Positions 8,303 to 16,299 of a stretch of DNA of 64,000 nt are shown here, one piece after another. The position numbers and the translations under genes are program-made. The notes beneath the pieces were generated by a model. The model saw only the letters and a list, made by a program, of their open reading frames with translations, did not search any database and had not been told where the DNA came from. The first letter of the stretch is position 1, and each line of letters starts with the position of its first letter. Source of the stretch: Stomatohabitans albus (GTDB lineage: Bacteria; Actinomycetota; Nitriliruptoria; Euzebyales; Euzebyaceae); the NCBI RefSeq assembly GCF_036336025.1, contig NZ_JAYKKE010000001.1, positions 963,710 through 1,027,709 of the forward strand, given 5' to 3'.

Positions 8303-9565
8303 ATGGCTACAGATCTATCTTTCTCAATCATTGAACGTTGTCCCCAAGTTGCCCCAGTCGAAGGGGTAAGCGCCCGCGCAGGGGTGATAGAAACACCGCA
8401 CGGGAGTGTGCAAACCCCTGCCTTTATCCCTGTGGGTACAAAGGCCACCGTTAAAACCCTCACAATGGATCAGGTGCGTACCACGGGTGCCCAAGCAGTG
8501 TTAAGCAATGGGTATCACCTGTATTTGCAGCCCGGACCCGATGTTGTTGACGCTGCGGGCGGGCTTGCCGCATTTGAACGCTGGGATGGACCGACATTCA
8601 CCGATTCTGGTGGCTTTCAAGTGATGAGCCTTGGGGCTGGGTTCGGGAAGCTTCTGGCAATGGATGCCAACGTGCCAGAAGCCGAAGTGATAGCCGCAGA
8701 AAGTAAACGCAACGCCCAAGTAGATGATGACGGCGTGACGTTTAAAAGTCATATCGACGGGTCCTATCATCGGTTCACCCCCGAAAAAGCCATTGCGATT
8801 CAACATGCGCTGGGGTCTGACGTGATGATGGCCTTTGATGAACTGACCGCGTTAGTGAATACCCGAAGCTATCAAGAGGAAGCGTTAGCACGCACGCACG
8901 CCTGGGCGAAGCGCTGCTTGGAAGAGCACAACCGCCAAACCCAAGCCCGTGCTAACAAACCACTCCAGAGCTTGTGGGGTGTGGTCCAAGGGGCGAACCA
9001 CGAAGATTTGCGGCGCAAAGGTGCTAGCGACCTTGAAGCGTTAAGCCAATCATTTGAGGCCGACGGGTTACGTGGGTTTGGTGGATACGGCATCGGCGGT
9101 GCATTTGAAAAGCACCTTTTGGGCACGATTGTGGGGTGGGCCACTTCTAGCCTGCCTGAGGACAAACCTCGGCACATGCTCGGTATTAGTGAACCAGACG
9201 ACGTATTTGCCGCCATTGACGCAGGGATAGACACCTTTGACTGTGTGAACCCATCGCGCATGGCACGACGGGGGTTTGTGTACACCCTCGATGGGAAAAT
9301 CAACGTGAAAAAGGCGGTAGGTAAACACAACCACGGACCGTTGGATCCCACAGCCACACACCCGTATGGGAGTGCGTATTCACGGGCCTATCTCCATCAC
9401 CTCTTTAAAGGCAATGAGATATTAGGCTATGTGATATTGACCGTACTTAATGTGGCATTCACGGTGCGGATGGTGGCTGACGCCCGCCAAGCAATCATCG
9501 ACGGAAACTATCCCGAATATCGCACTGAATTCCTCGGCCGTTTTTATAGCGCAGACAAGCGCTAA
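8303..9565 (+). CDS. tgt: tRNA-guanine(34) transglycosylase (Tgt) lacking the zinc site
   Basis: Exchanges G34 of GUN-anticodon tRNAs for a queuosine precursor or queuine. At 420 residues it is slightly longer than typical bacterial Tgt. Catalytic Asp101 (DSGGFQVMSLG) and nucleophile Asp313 (DTFDCVNPSRMARRG) are present, as are VVQGANHEDLR and SRAYLHHLF. Aligning PLDP...YSRAYLHHL with E. coli Tgt, the Zn ligands Cys302, Cys304, Cys307 and His333 fall on Ala351, His353, Gly356 and Leu382 with identical spacing, so the structural zinc site is gone. The adjacent convergent gene is a precursor transporter whose stop codon overlaps this stop. Tgt identity is certain; base specificity is not. Confidence 0.93.
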   Translation: MATDLSFSIIERCPQVAPVEGVSARAGVIETPHGSVQTPAFIPVGTKATVKTLTMDQVRTTGAQAVLSNGYHLYLQPGPDVVDAAGGLAAFERWDGPTFTDSGGFQVMSLGAGFGKLLAMDANVPEAEVIAAESKRNAQVDDDGVTFKSHIDGSYHRFTPEKAIAIQHALGSDVMMAFDELTALVNTRSYQEEALARTHAWAKRCLEEHNRQTQARANKPLQSLWGVVQGANHEDLRRKGASDLEALSQSFEADGLRGFGGYGIGGAFEKHLLGTIVGWATSSLPEDKPRHMLGISEPDDVFAAIDAGIDTFDCVNPSRMARRGFVYTLDGKINVKKAVGKHNHGPLDPTATHPYGSAYSRAYLHHLFKGNEILGYVILTVLNVAFTVRMVADARQAIIDGNYPEYRTEFLGRFYSADKR

Positions 9566-10287
9566 TTGCGTTCTGACACGCCGGTATAAGAGGGTTCTAC
9601 CCGTTTTGCCCATGCGATTGCGCGCGTAGAAACCGGAAGAAGTACCACTTCAACCAAGGTTTTCCACAAGAAACCAACAAGCACATAGTTGAAGAATTGG
9701 CCCACCGTTGAAATGCCAATCACACTTGCCGCAATCACACAAAAGACGGTCGTGTCCGCCGCTTCACCCACAACGGTAGAACTAATCATGCGGACAATCA
9801 GGTTCTTTTCACCATGACGTGCTTTCAGTTTGGTCATGGTGAATGCGTTAAGGGTGGTACCAGTCACATAGGACGCCAATGACGCCACAAGAATCTGAGG
9901 CACCGACCCAATAACCGATTGCATCGCCTCCTGATTATCCCAAAACGAAGCAGCCGGTAATGCCAAGGTGATCGTAAAAATCAGTGTGGCAGCAACCGCA
10001 ACCGTAAAACTCAACCACATCGCTCGGCGCATCGCCTTAAAGCCATAGACCTCTGTAATCACGTCACCCATCACATAGGCAAGGGGAAAAATAAAGAACG
10101 CCCCATCAGTGATGAGCCAGTCAAAGAGCACAACACCTTTCGTGGCCGCGATGTTACTAATCAACAACAGTGGCGTGAACAAGGCCACAAGAATGGTGTA
10201 CAGGTGGCTTGTGTCATCGGCGGTTATTGCCACCGGCTGTGCAGGTACCGAGTCTTGTGAAGGCATCGAGTCTTGTGCAGCGTTCAT
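9562..10287 (-). CDS. Queuosine precursor transporter (YhhQ/VUT family)
   Basis: A 241-residue membrane protein with about six hydrophobic segments. Family hallmarks are FTPLLLISNIAATKGV, FFIFPLAYVMGDVITEVYGF, ALWLS/MWLSF-like stretches and SSTVVGEAADTTVF. Members import preQ0, preQ1 or queuine. Its stop codon overlaps the tgt stop by two bases (convergent genes), and gluQ lies nearby, so the locus supports salvage rather than synthesis: no queCDEF gene is in the window. Which base it carries cannot be read from the sequence. Confidence 0.88.
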   Translation of the reverse strand: MNAAQDSMPSQDSVPAQPVAITADDTSHLYTILVALFTPLLLISNIAATKGVVLFDWLITDGAFFIFPLAYVMGDVITEVYGFKAMRRAMWLSFTVAVAATLIFTITLALPAASFWDNQEAMQSVIGSVPQILVASLASYVTGTTLNAFTMTKLKARHGEKNLIVRMISSTVVGEAADTTVFCVIAASVIGISTVGQFFNYVLVGFLWKTLVEVVLLPVSTRAIAWAKRVEPSYTGVSERN

Positions 10288-10468
10288 GCGCTACATGCTG
10301 CCCTCCCCACCCCAATTCAGCACACACCGTTCGCATGCGTAGTCAACCCAGGAGGGCCAACGGTTCGGGAGGTGCACCTACTTCTTTAAAAACTGGGCAA
10401 CAACCGCACCCAACGCAGCAAATGCCGTAATAGCCGCCGGGAAGGTTTCCCCTTTTAACCCAAAGAAA

Positions 10469-10504
10469 ACCGCCGCTGCCGTGGGCGCGCCGCCCCTGTA
10501 GCTC
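10469..10504 (+). repeat. Partial duplication of the tRNA-Arg 5' region (copy 1)
   Basis: These 36 bases recur at 10545-10580 with two mismatches. The copy includes the first 13 bases of the tRNA (acceptor 5' strand and start of the D arm), and similarity appears to continue weakly through a D-loop and anticodon-stem-like stretch to about 10522. It has no 3' half, so it is a tRNA remnant and not a gene. In the opposite strand an open stretch ending at 10378 may be the tail of a lost coding sequence. Confidence 0.7.
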
Positions 10505-10567
10505 GGGTCTAGAGTCGTCGGTTAGGTGTGGTTGGGGTTCAGGAACCGCCGCTACCATGGGCGCGCC

Positions 10568-10640
10568 GCCCCTGTAGCTCAGTGGATAGAGCGTCGGTTT
10601 CCTAAACCGTGCGTCGCAGGTTCGATTCCTGCCAGGGGCG
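10568..10640 (+). tRNA. tRNA-Arg (anticodon CCU)
   Basis: A complete cloverleaf of 73 bases: acceptor GCCCCTG / CAGGGGC, D stem GCTC/GAGC, anticodon stem with loop TTCCTAA, T arm GCAGG-TTCGATT-CCTGC, discriminator G. CCA is not encoded. The anticodon CCT reads AGG. The first stem pair of the anticodon arm is a T-T mismatch. Its 5' part is duplicated just upstream. Confidence 0.95.
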
Positions 10641-10667
10641 CTTCTTTTCGCCATGAATCTCTTTAAG

Positions 10668-10707
10668 GTGTTGGGCTAGAAGCGTTTTTATGCGTCTAAC
10701 CCAACAC
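10668..10707. terminator. Hairpin between tRNA-Arg and gluQ
   Basis: An imperfect long stem (GTGTTGGG / CCCAACAC with inner TAGA / TCTA and GC / GC pairs) closes between the + strand tRNA and the - strand gluQ. It could act on both strands. Confidence 0.6.
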
Positions 10708-10731
10708 TTGAAATGAATTTAACAAATGCAG

Positions 10732-11670
10732 TCAAGCGAACACCCAAGGGGTTCGGGGGAGCAGGGTCGGGTTGAAGGCATCAAGAAAGGCTTGGGCGGT
10801 TCGGGTCGGAGAGTGATGCAGGCTTGTAGCCATCGCAGCAATCACATCACCCACTGTTTCACCGAGCGCCAGACGGTCCGCAAGGGTTACCGCACCGTCA
10901 CGCTTCGCAAGGCGCTGCCCGGCTTGGTTGAGCACCAACGGCACGTGTGCATATTCCGGCACGGGAATACCAAGATGGCGGGCAAGCCAGATTTGGCGGC
11001 CAGTCACCGGGAGCAGGTCATCGCCACGCACCACTTGCCCCACCCCATCAAGGTGATCATCAACCACAACTGTGAGGTTATAAGCCGGAGTGCCATCAAA
11101 GCGTTGAATCACAACATCATCCAATACTTGCACCTGGGGTGGATGCAGCCGGTCGGTTACCTCAACTTGGGCACGGTTGGTGCGCACTCGAATCGCCGGC
11201 GGACGGTCACGGGTGGCCTGGCGCTCAGCACGTTCATCTTCGGTGAGGTTCGCACACGTTCCCGGATACGTACCCGGTGGGTCATGGGGTGCGCGAGGTG
11301 CCTCCAAAATGTCTTTACGTGAGCAATAACACGGATAGGTAAGCCCCGCGCTGGTGAGCTGTTCAATAGCTTGTTGGTAGTGCGCATGGCGATATGAACT
11401 CCACACCACCTCACCATCCCAATCCAGACCAAGAGCAGCTAAATCCTCAAGCTGTTGAAGCCCAAAATCACGGGTTTTGTAATCGTCAATATCCTCAACG
11501 CGCACCACAAACGGCCTGCCCTCAGCACGAGCAAACGCCCACGCTAACAATGCTGTACGAAGATTCCCAATATGTAGCGCCCCAGACGGTGACGGCGCAT
11601 ACCGCCCTGCACGGTGATTGCTAGACCCAATACGTGCAGGCTCACCAGAGGTTGAAATGGGTTCGGCCAT
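10732..11670 (-). CDS. gluQ: Glutamyl-queuosine tRNA(Asp) synthetase (GluQRS)
   Basis: A truncated GluRS paralogue of 312 residues that activates glutamate and attaches it to queuosine 34 of tRNA-Asp. Visible features are the class I signature APSPSGALHIGNLRTALLA, the zinc motif CYCSR...YPGTC typical of GluQRS, VVRGDDLLPVTGRQIWLA and a KMSKS-like LAKRDGAVTL. The anticodon-binding domain of true GluRS is absent, as expected. With tgt and the transporter 0.5-2 kb away, it completes a queuosine salvage and hypermodification locus. Confidence 0.92.
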   Translation of the reverse strand: MAEPISTSGEPARIGSSNHRAGRYAPSPSGALHIGNLRTALLAWAFARAEGRPFVVRVEDIDDYKTRDFGLQQLEDLAALGLDWDGEVVWSSYRHAHYQQAIEQLTSAGLTYPCYCSRKDILEAPRAPHDPPGTYPGTCANLTEDERAERQATRDRPPAIRVRTNRAQVEVTDRLHPPQVQVLDDVVIQRFDGTPAYNLTVVVDDHLDGVGQVVRGDDLLPVTGRQIWLARHLGIPVPEYAHVPLVLNQAGQRLAKRDGAVTLADRLALGETVGDVIAAMATSLHHSPTRTAQAFLDAFNPTLLPRTPWVFA

Positions 11671-11766
11671 ATCAAGAGCATAGGTGCTTGTGCACAGCTG
11701 ATGGAATGACCATGACGAACCTCACAGCTCAACAAACTCTTCCATTACGGCACCGTTGTAGGCCAC

Positions 11767-12864
11767 CTATGCCAGTTCGTTTAACACCGGCCAGAGGGAC
11801 TCGGGTTTGTCCTTGGGTACGGCGTCCTCAACGAAGTACCACCAGAACCAACCCCCAACAAAACGATCCCCCAGCGCCGCTCGCAGCTCGGGTGCCATAC
11901 CCATATACCGTTGCGCAATACGCTCTTTTTCGGCAAAGGTTGGGTTGGTTGGCAGATCATCGTCCACCCCTTGGGCCCCAATCTCTCCAATCCCCAGCTT
12001 GGCGTTACCAAACACCTGGCCCAACATGGTCAGTTCACCGGCTAGTTGGGTGGCAGAGGGTTGTTGGGGTGGGTCACAGGCAGTTTCGTAAACGCTCAGC
12101 ATCACTAAATCAACGGCACCAGCCATATCAGCAGGTACATGGGTGACAAACGTAGCTCCCACCTCCCAAGGTTCTGCGTAACAATCTGGTCCCGACCAAT
12201 AATTAAAGGTGATCGCACTCGGCTCTCCAGCAGCTTTAACTACCCGATTCGCCGCTGCCACTTTGGCCACAATCTCATCTGGCCCAGCACCGACCCACTC
12301 ACCATTGACCTCATTGCCCACCTCCCAAATAGCTATCTGGTGAGCAAACGCATCCACAAAAGCTTGGGTTCTCGCGGTCACCTCAGGAACAGATAGCTGA
12401 GCCATAGCAGTTGAATCCAACACCAGCCCCATCAAATCAGCGTATGGTTCCAGCGCCGTGACTGCCGCCGCATAATCAGCCGGTGAACGGTCAGCCTCAA
12501 ATACCATCCGCAAGGTGGGGCGGTGACTCAACGCCGACACACTGGCAACCAACGCATCAAGGTCATCAACTGAATCCACCGTCAAGCCGTGCAAGGGTGC
12601 AACCACTGGCCCAACGGTCACCGGCTCAGGTGTTGGTACTGATGGTGGTGCAGACGGTGTAGCGGGCCGTGTTGTGCTCGTTGATGTACTCGGCGAAGGT
12701 TCTGGTGTGACATGGCTCTGGCGAGATGACTCACTTGTTTCGGGGGCCGGTCCTGCTTTGGGTTGGCTCAACCAAACCATCAACACACCAATGAGTACTA
12801 GCGCACAAGCCACCCAGAACCCTTGCCAATTGACGCGTGCAGGTCGCTTCGTCGCCCTATTCAT
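11767..12864 (-). CDS. Secreted/anchored TIM-barrel glycoside hydrolase-like protein
   Basis: A 365-residue protein with an N-terminal membrane segment (about residues 13-33), a Ser/Thr/Pro linker (about 38-85) and a catalytic-type domain. IWEVGNEVNGEW has the NE motif of clan A acid/base glutamates, and KLGIGEIGAQG has a plausible nucleophile Glu near the end of a strand. FVGGWFWWYF fits the last barrel strand. It belongs broadly with GH5/GH39/GH53-like folds; I cannot name a family or substrate. The gene runs toward gluQ on the same strand, 97 bp away. Confidence 0.7.
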   Translation of the reverse strand: MNRATKRPARVNWQGFWVACALVLIGVLMVWLSQPKAGPAPETSESSRQSHVTPEPSPSTSTSTTRPATPSAPPSVPTPEPVTVGPVVAPLHGLTVDSVDDLDALVASVSALSHRPTLRMVFEADRSPADYAAAVTALEPYADLMGLVLDSTAMAQLSVPEVTARTQAFVDAFAHQIAIWEVGNEVNGEWVGAGPDEIVAKVAAANRVVKAAGEPSAITFNYWSGPDCYAEPWEVGATFVTHVPADMAGAVDLVMLSVYETACDPPQQPSATQLAGELTMLGQVFGNAKLGIGEIGAQGVDDDLPTNPTFAEKERIAQRYMGMAPELRAALGDRFVGGWFWWYFVEDAVPKDKPESLWPVLNELA

Positions 12865-13098
12865 CTCAACACGTCGTTTTCTCAGTTAGTTCGTTGGACA
12901 GACAGACTGACCATTTACGACCGCCACCTCTCGAAGATGTGTTCCCCATTTGTGTACCAAGATTGCTATCGAGTTTGCTTGGGCAATGTGATTGGGTTCG
13001 TCAACACCAGCACCAGGAACCTCCCAGACGAAAACCTAACGCAAAGCCCAAAGGCAAAGCACCAAAGAACAAGACCCGAACATCAAATGTGAAGGTGA

Positions 13099-14439
13099 TT
13101 ACACCGCAGGTAAGGAATCGCGCACAACCTTGACAAGAGCTTCGGCTTCGGCTTGAGCACGTTCGGACGTGTCAGCTTCAACCATGACCCGAACCAACGG
13201 CTCCGTACCACTCTTGCGTAACAGCACCCGACCATCGCGGCCCAGGCGTTCTTCAGCCATGGTTACCGCATCCCAAACCGGTGTGCACTCATCAAGTTTG
13301 TCCTTGTCAACGCCCTTCACATTGATTAACACCTGAGGTAGCGAGGTCATCACAGCAGCTAAATCGGCCAATGATTTCCCTTGCCTCACCATCGCACTGA
13401 GCAAGAGCACCGCACTTAGAATCCCGTCACCGGTGGTGGCATGGTCACGAGAGATAATGTGTCCGCTCTGTTCACCGCCGAGGACCCAACCGGTGTTCAG
13501 CATTTCTTCGAGCACGTATCGGTCACCAACAGCGGTGGTATGTACTGGAATATCAAGGCGTTCCATCGCCTGAATGAACCCAAGGTTGCTCATCACGGTT
13601 GCCACCACGCCGTCGATACCCACAGTGGCTTTACGCTGTGCAGCCAAGATGGCCAAAATATGGTCACCATCAACCAGCTTGCCTTCGGACGTACATGCGA
13701 TAAGCCGGTCTGCGTCTCCATCGTGGGCGATGCCCACGTCAGCACCATTTTGGGCAACCCGCTCAACCAAGTGTTCTGGGTGTGTTGAACCCACGCGGTG
13801 ATTGATATTCGTCCCATCGGGTACCGCCCCAACCGCAGTGACTGTTGCACCCAACCGCCGCAGAACCGCAGGCGCAATCTGGCTTGCCGACCCATTGGCG
13901 CAGTCAACAACGACATGCAGCCCAGAGAGGTCTGTTCCATCAGCGGCACGGATGACATGGGTTTGATAAACCTCAACGGCACCTGCGATATTGCGTTCAC
14001 GGCCAATGTCTACCCCAACTGGGCGGTCCTCATCAAAGATTTGAAGGAGTTCTTCAAGACGGTCTTCTTCCTCATCTTTGAGCTTGAAGCCGTTCGGGCC
14101 AAAGATCTTGATGCCGTTGTCTTGGACTGGATTATGGCTTGCACTAATCATCACCCCAGCGTCGGCATCAAGCGCATCACACAGATAGGCAACCCCAGGG
14201 GTGGGCAAAATGCCAAGTTGCAAGGCATCGCCACCAGCACTACAGATCCCCGCGGTCAGTGCCGCACCAAGCATTTCACCAGAGGCGCGTGGGTCTCGAC
14301 CGATAAGGACTCTGGCTCGTGAGGTACCTTCCTCACGCAAGGTACGAACCAGCGCACGACCGATACCCACGGCAAGTTCTGGTGTTAATTCAGCATTGGC
14401 GATACCGCGAACGCCATCCGTTCCAAAATATTGTCCCAT
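13099..14439 (-). CDS. glmM: Phosphoglucosamine mutase
   Basis: Converts glucosamine-6-phosphate to glucosamine-1-phosphate for UDP-GlcNAc synthesis. At 446 residues it has the normal length. The active-site serine loop is ISASHNPVQDNGIKIFG, the metal-binding loop AHDGDADRL, the sugar-binding loop LGGEQSGHII and the phosphate-binding loop RKSGTEPLVRVMVE. It is divergent from the CWB2-deacetylase, and glmS lies 1.9 kb away on the other strand, so the two key GlcN steps flank a wall enzyme. The 234 bp downstream (12865-13098) hold nothing I can assign. Confidence 0.96.
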   Translation of the reverse strand: MGQYFGTDGVRGIANAELTPELAVGIGRALVRTLREEGTSRARVLIGRDPRASGEMLGAALTAGICSAGGDALQLGILPTPGVAYLCDALDADAGVMISASHNPVQDNGIKIFGPNGFKLKDEEEDRLEELLQIFDEDRPVGVDIGRERNIAGAVEVYQTHVIRAADGTDLSGLHVVVDCANGSASQIAPAVLRRLGATVTAVGAVPDGTNINHRVGSTHPEHLVERVAQNGADVGIAHDGDADRLIACTSEGKLVDGDHILAILAAQRKATVGIDGVVATVMSNLGFIQAMERLDIPVHTTAVGDRYVLEEMLNTGWVLGGEQSGHIISRDHATTGDGILSAVLLLSAMVRQGKSLADLAAVMTSLPQVLINVKGVDKDKLDECTPVWDAVTMAEERLGRDGRVLLRKSGTEPLVRVMVEADTSERAQAEAEALVKVVRDSLPAV

Positions 14440-14610
14440 AGCTTCATCTTGCCAAAGATTGAGATGAATGCGCTGAATTACAACCGATTACCGGAAGTTA
14501 TCTACCCAAAAAAGGCAATAAAATTCACCAAATGGACACGTGGATAGGCTTCTTTTCGACGCTGAAGCTGGCAGACTGGCACGACCTATTCTGTTTATAT
14601 AGAGGTCGAT

Positions 14611-16218
14611 ATGTCGAGCATACGAACCACGTTGCGAGCTGAACGCTCCTCGTTATTTTCTTCCCCCCTTTGGCTCATTAGTATTGCAGTTGCCTTGATC
14701 TTTGCGTTTCTCAGCACATTGCCCTCCATGGCTGCTGAGGTTGACCGCATTTATGGCCCCACCACCATTGACACCGCAGTAACGATTTCCAAACGGTTGT
14801 ATCCCGATGGCGCCAAAACGGTGTTTTTAGTTAATGCTGATGAAGGTGTTGATGATGCCGTTAGTTCAACAAGCCTGGCTGACTTACTTAATGCACCTAT
14901 TTTGTTGACGAGCCCCGAAGCGTTGCCAGCCCAAACCAAAGAAGAAATCACTCGACTGGCACCGAGAGAAGTTGTTGTACTCGGTGGCACCCGCGCCATT
15001 GGTGATTCGGTTGTGAGTGAGCTTGAAGAACTTGGAGCACACACCTCTCGATTAGGTGGAAAAAACCGATTCGAAACCTCAGAAAAGCTGTACCGAGAAG
15101 TGGTTAGCCGCATTGACGTAAATGAAGTGGTACTCACCACCGACGGGACGAGTGCACTTGCATCTGCAGGTGCACGTGGCCGCAAGGCGCCCGTGATTCT
15201 TGTTGATGCGAATGGACCTTCACAAAACGTGATCGACCTAGAGGTTCCAAAGGTCGTGTACCAGGGGCCAGACCAATTTAGTGACGACCTACTCAATAAA
15301 GTCAAGGCCACCCGCAAGGTACTTGGCGGCCCCGGTTCAGACATGAGCGTGCAGTTAGCGAGCCTTGGGCACCGTGACGCTGTTGTCCTAGTGAATCCCG
15401 AAAAGCCCGTTGAAACACTCCTGGCCAGCCGATTGGCTACGAAGATGAAGGCTGATGTTGTGCTTGCAGGCAAGCAGGGTATCAGTGCACAAGCAAAACA
15501 ATATGCCCAAGCACGTTCCATCTCCTCAGTGATTGCGGTGGGTGGGCCTCAAGAAATATCTGATGAAGTAGCCTCGGCGGCGTTCCCAGCGGCTGCGGTC
15601 TCTAAGGCAGACCCGAGTAAACCCATGATCGCGTTGACCTTTGACGACGGGCCTAGCGCAGAAACAACCCATATCGTGCTGGATGCGTTGAAGAAAGCGA
15701 ACGCGAAGGCCACGTTCTTTATGTTGGGTAAAGCTGCCAATGCTCACCCTGAAGTCGTGAAACAAGTTGCTGATGCAGGAATGGAAATCGGGAACCACTC
15801 CTGGGACCACCCGGTGTTGACAAAACTCAGCGCTGACGGGGTGGAAAGCCAGCTTGGACGTGCCGATGAGGCTATTACCAAGGCAGCCGGGCGTGCCCCA
15901 ACCGTGTTCCGCCCGCCCTATGGTGCGGTAGACCAGAAGGTGCGTGGTATTACCAAGCACCCCACGATCATGTGGAGTGTTGACACACTGGACTGGAAGA
16001 CGCGCTCAACGCCGGCCACCATTGAAGCGGTCATGGGTGCTAAAGATGGCGATATTGTGCTGATGCACGACATTCACGCCCCCACGGCTCAAGCCGCCGT
16101 GCAGTTCATTCCTGAGCTTGTAAAGAAGGGCTATCAGCTGGTTACCGTGAGCGAATTGATGGCAGCCAAAGGCATCAAGATGGAGAGTGACGGCAAATAC
16201 AGCCAGGCTCGAAAGTAG
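14611..16218 (+). CDS. Secreted CWB2-repeat polysaccharide deacetylase
   Basis: A 535-residue exported enzyme. A membrane segment near residues 18-36 is followed by three CWB2-like units (RIYGPTTIDTAVTIS, VVVLGGTRAIGD, RLGGKNRFETSEKLY, VIAVGGPQEISDE) over about residues 40-325. A NodB-type carbohydrate esterase 4 domain follows: motif 1 ALTFDDGPS, motif 2 GNHSWDHP, motif 3 RPPYGA, then DTLDWKTR and VLMHDIH. Members remove N-acetyl groups from peptidoglycan or chitin-like polymers using a metal held by Asp-His-His. The position between glmM and glmS fits wall remodelling. Confidence 0.9.
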   Translation: MSSIRTTLRAERSSLFSSPLWLISIAVALIFAFLSTLPSMAAEVDRIYGPTTIDTAVTISKRLYPDGAKTVFLVNADEGVDDAVSSTSLADLLNAPILLTSPEALPAQTKEEITRLAPREVVVLGGTRAIGDSVVSELEELGAHTSRLGGKNRFETSEKLYREVVSRIDVNEVVLTTDGTSALASAGARGRKAPVILVDANGPSQNVIDLEVPKVVYQGPDQFSDDLLNKVKATRKVLGGPGSDMSVQLASLGHRDAVVLVNPEKPVETLLASRLATKMKADVVLAGKQGISAQAKQYAQARSISSVIAVGGPQEISDEVASAAFPAAAVSKADPSKPMIALTFDDGPSAETTHIVLDALKKANAKATFFMLGKAANAHPEVVKQVADAGMEIGNHSWDHPVLTKLSADGVESQLGRADEAITKAAGRAPTVFRPPYGAVDQKVRGITKHPTIMWSVDTLDWKTRSTPATIEAVMGAKDGDIVLMHDIHAPTAQAAVQFIPELVKKGYQLVTVSELMAAKGIKMESDGKYSQARK

Positions 16219-16299
16219 CGAACCTCCTGGTCAGTCCGGTACAACAAAAGGCGGCCAAAACCTAAACAAGGAACAGGTTGCCCGAGGAAAGGACTGTGT

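Noticed and set aside
10343-10654. A 103-codon minus-strand frame across the tRNA-Arg region
   Set aside because: It is antisense to the tRNA and its duplication; the peptide with RNRTCDARFRKPTLYPLSY is a well-known artefact of translating tRNA genes.
16219-16299. glmS ribozyme
   Set aside because: The 81-bp leader is too short and lacks the double-pseudoknot core.
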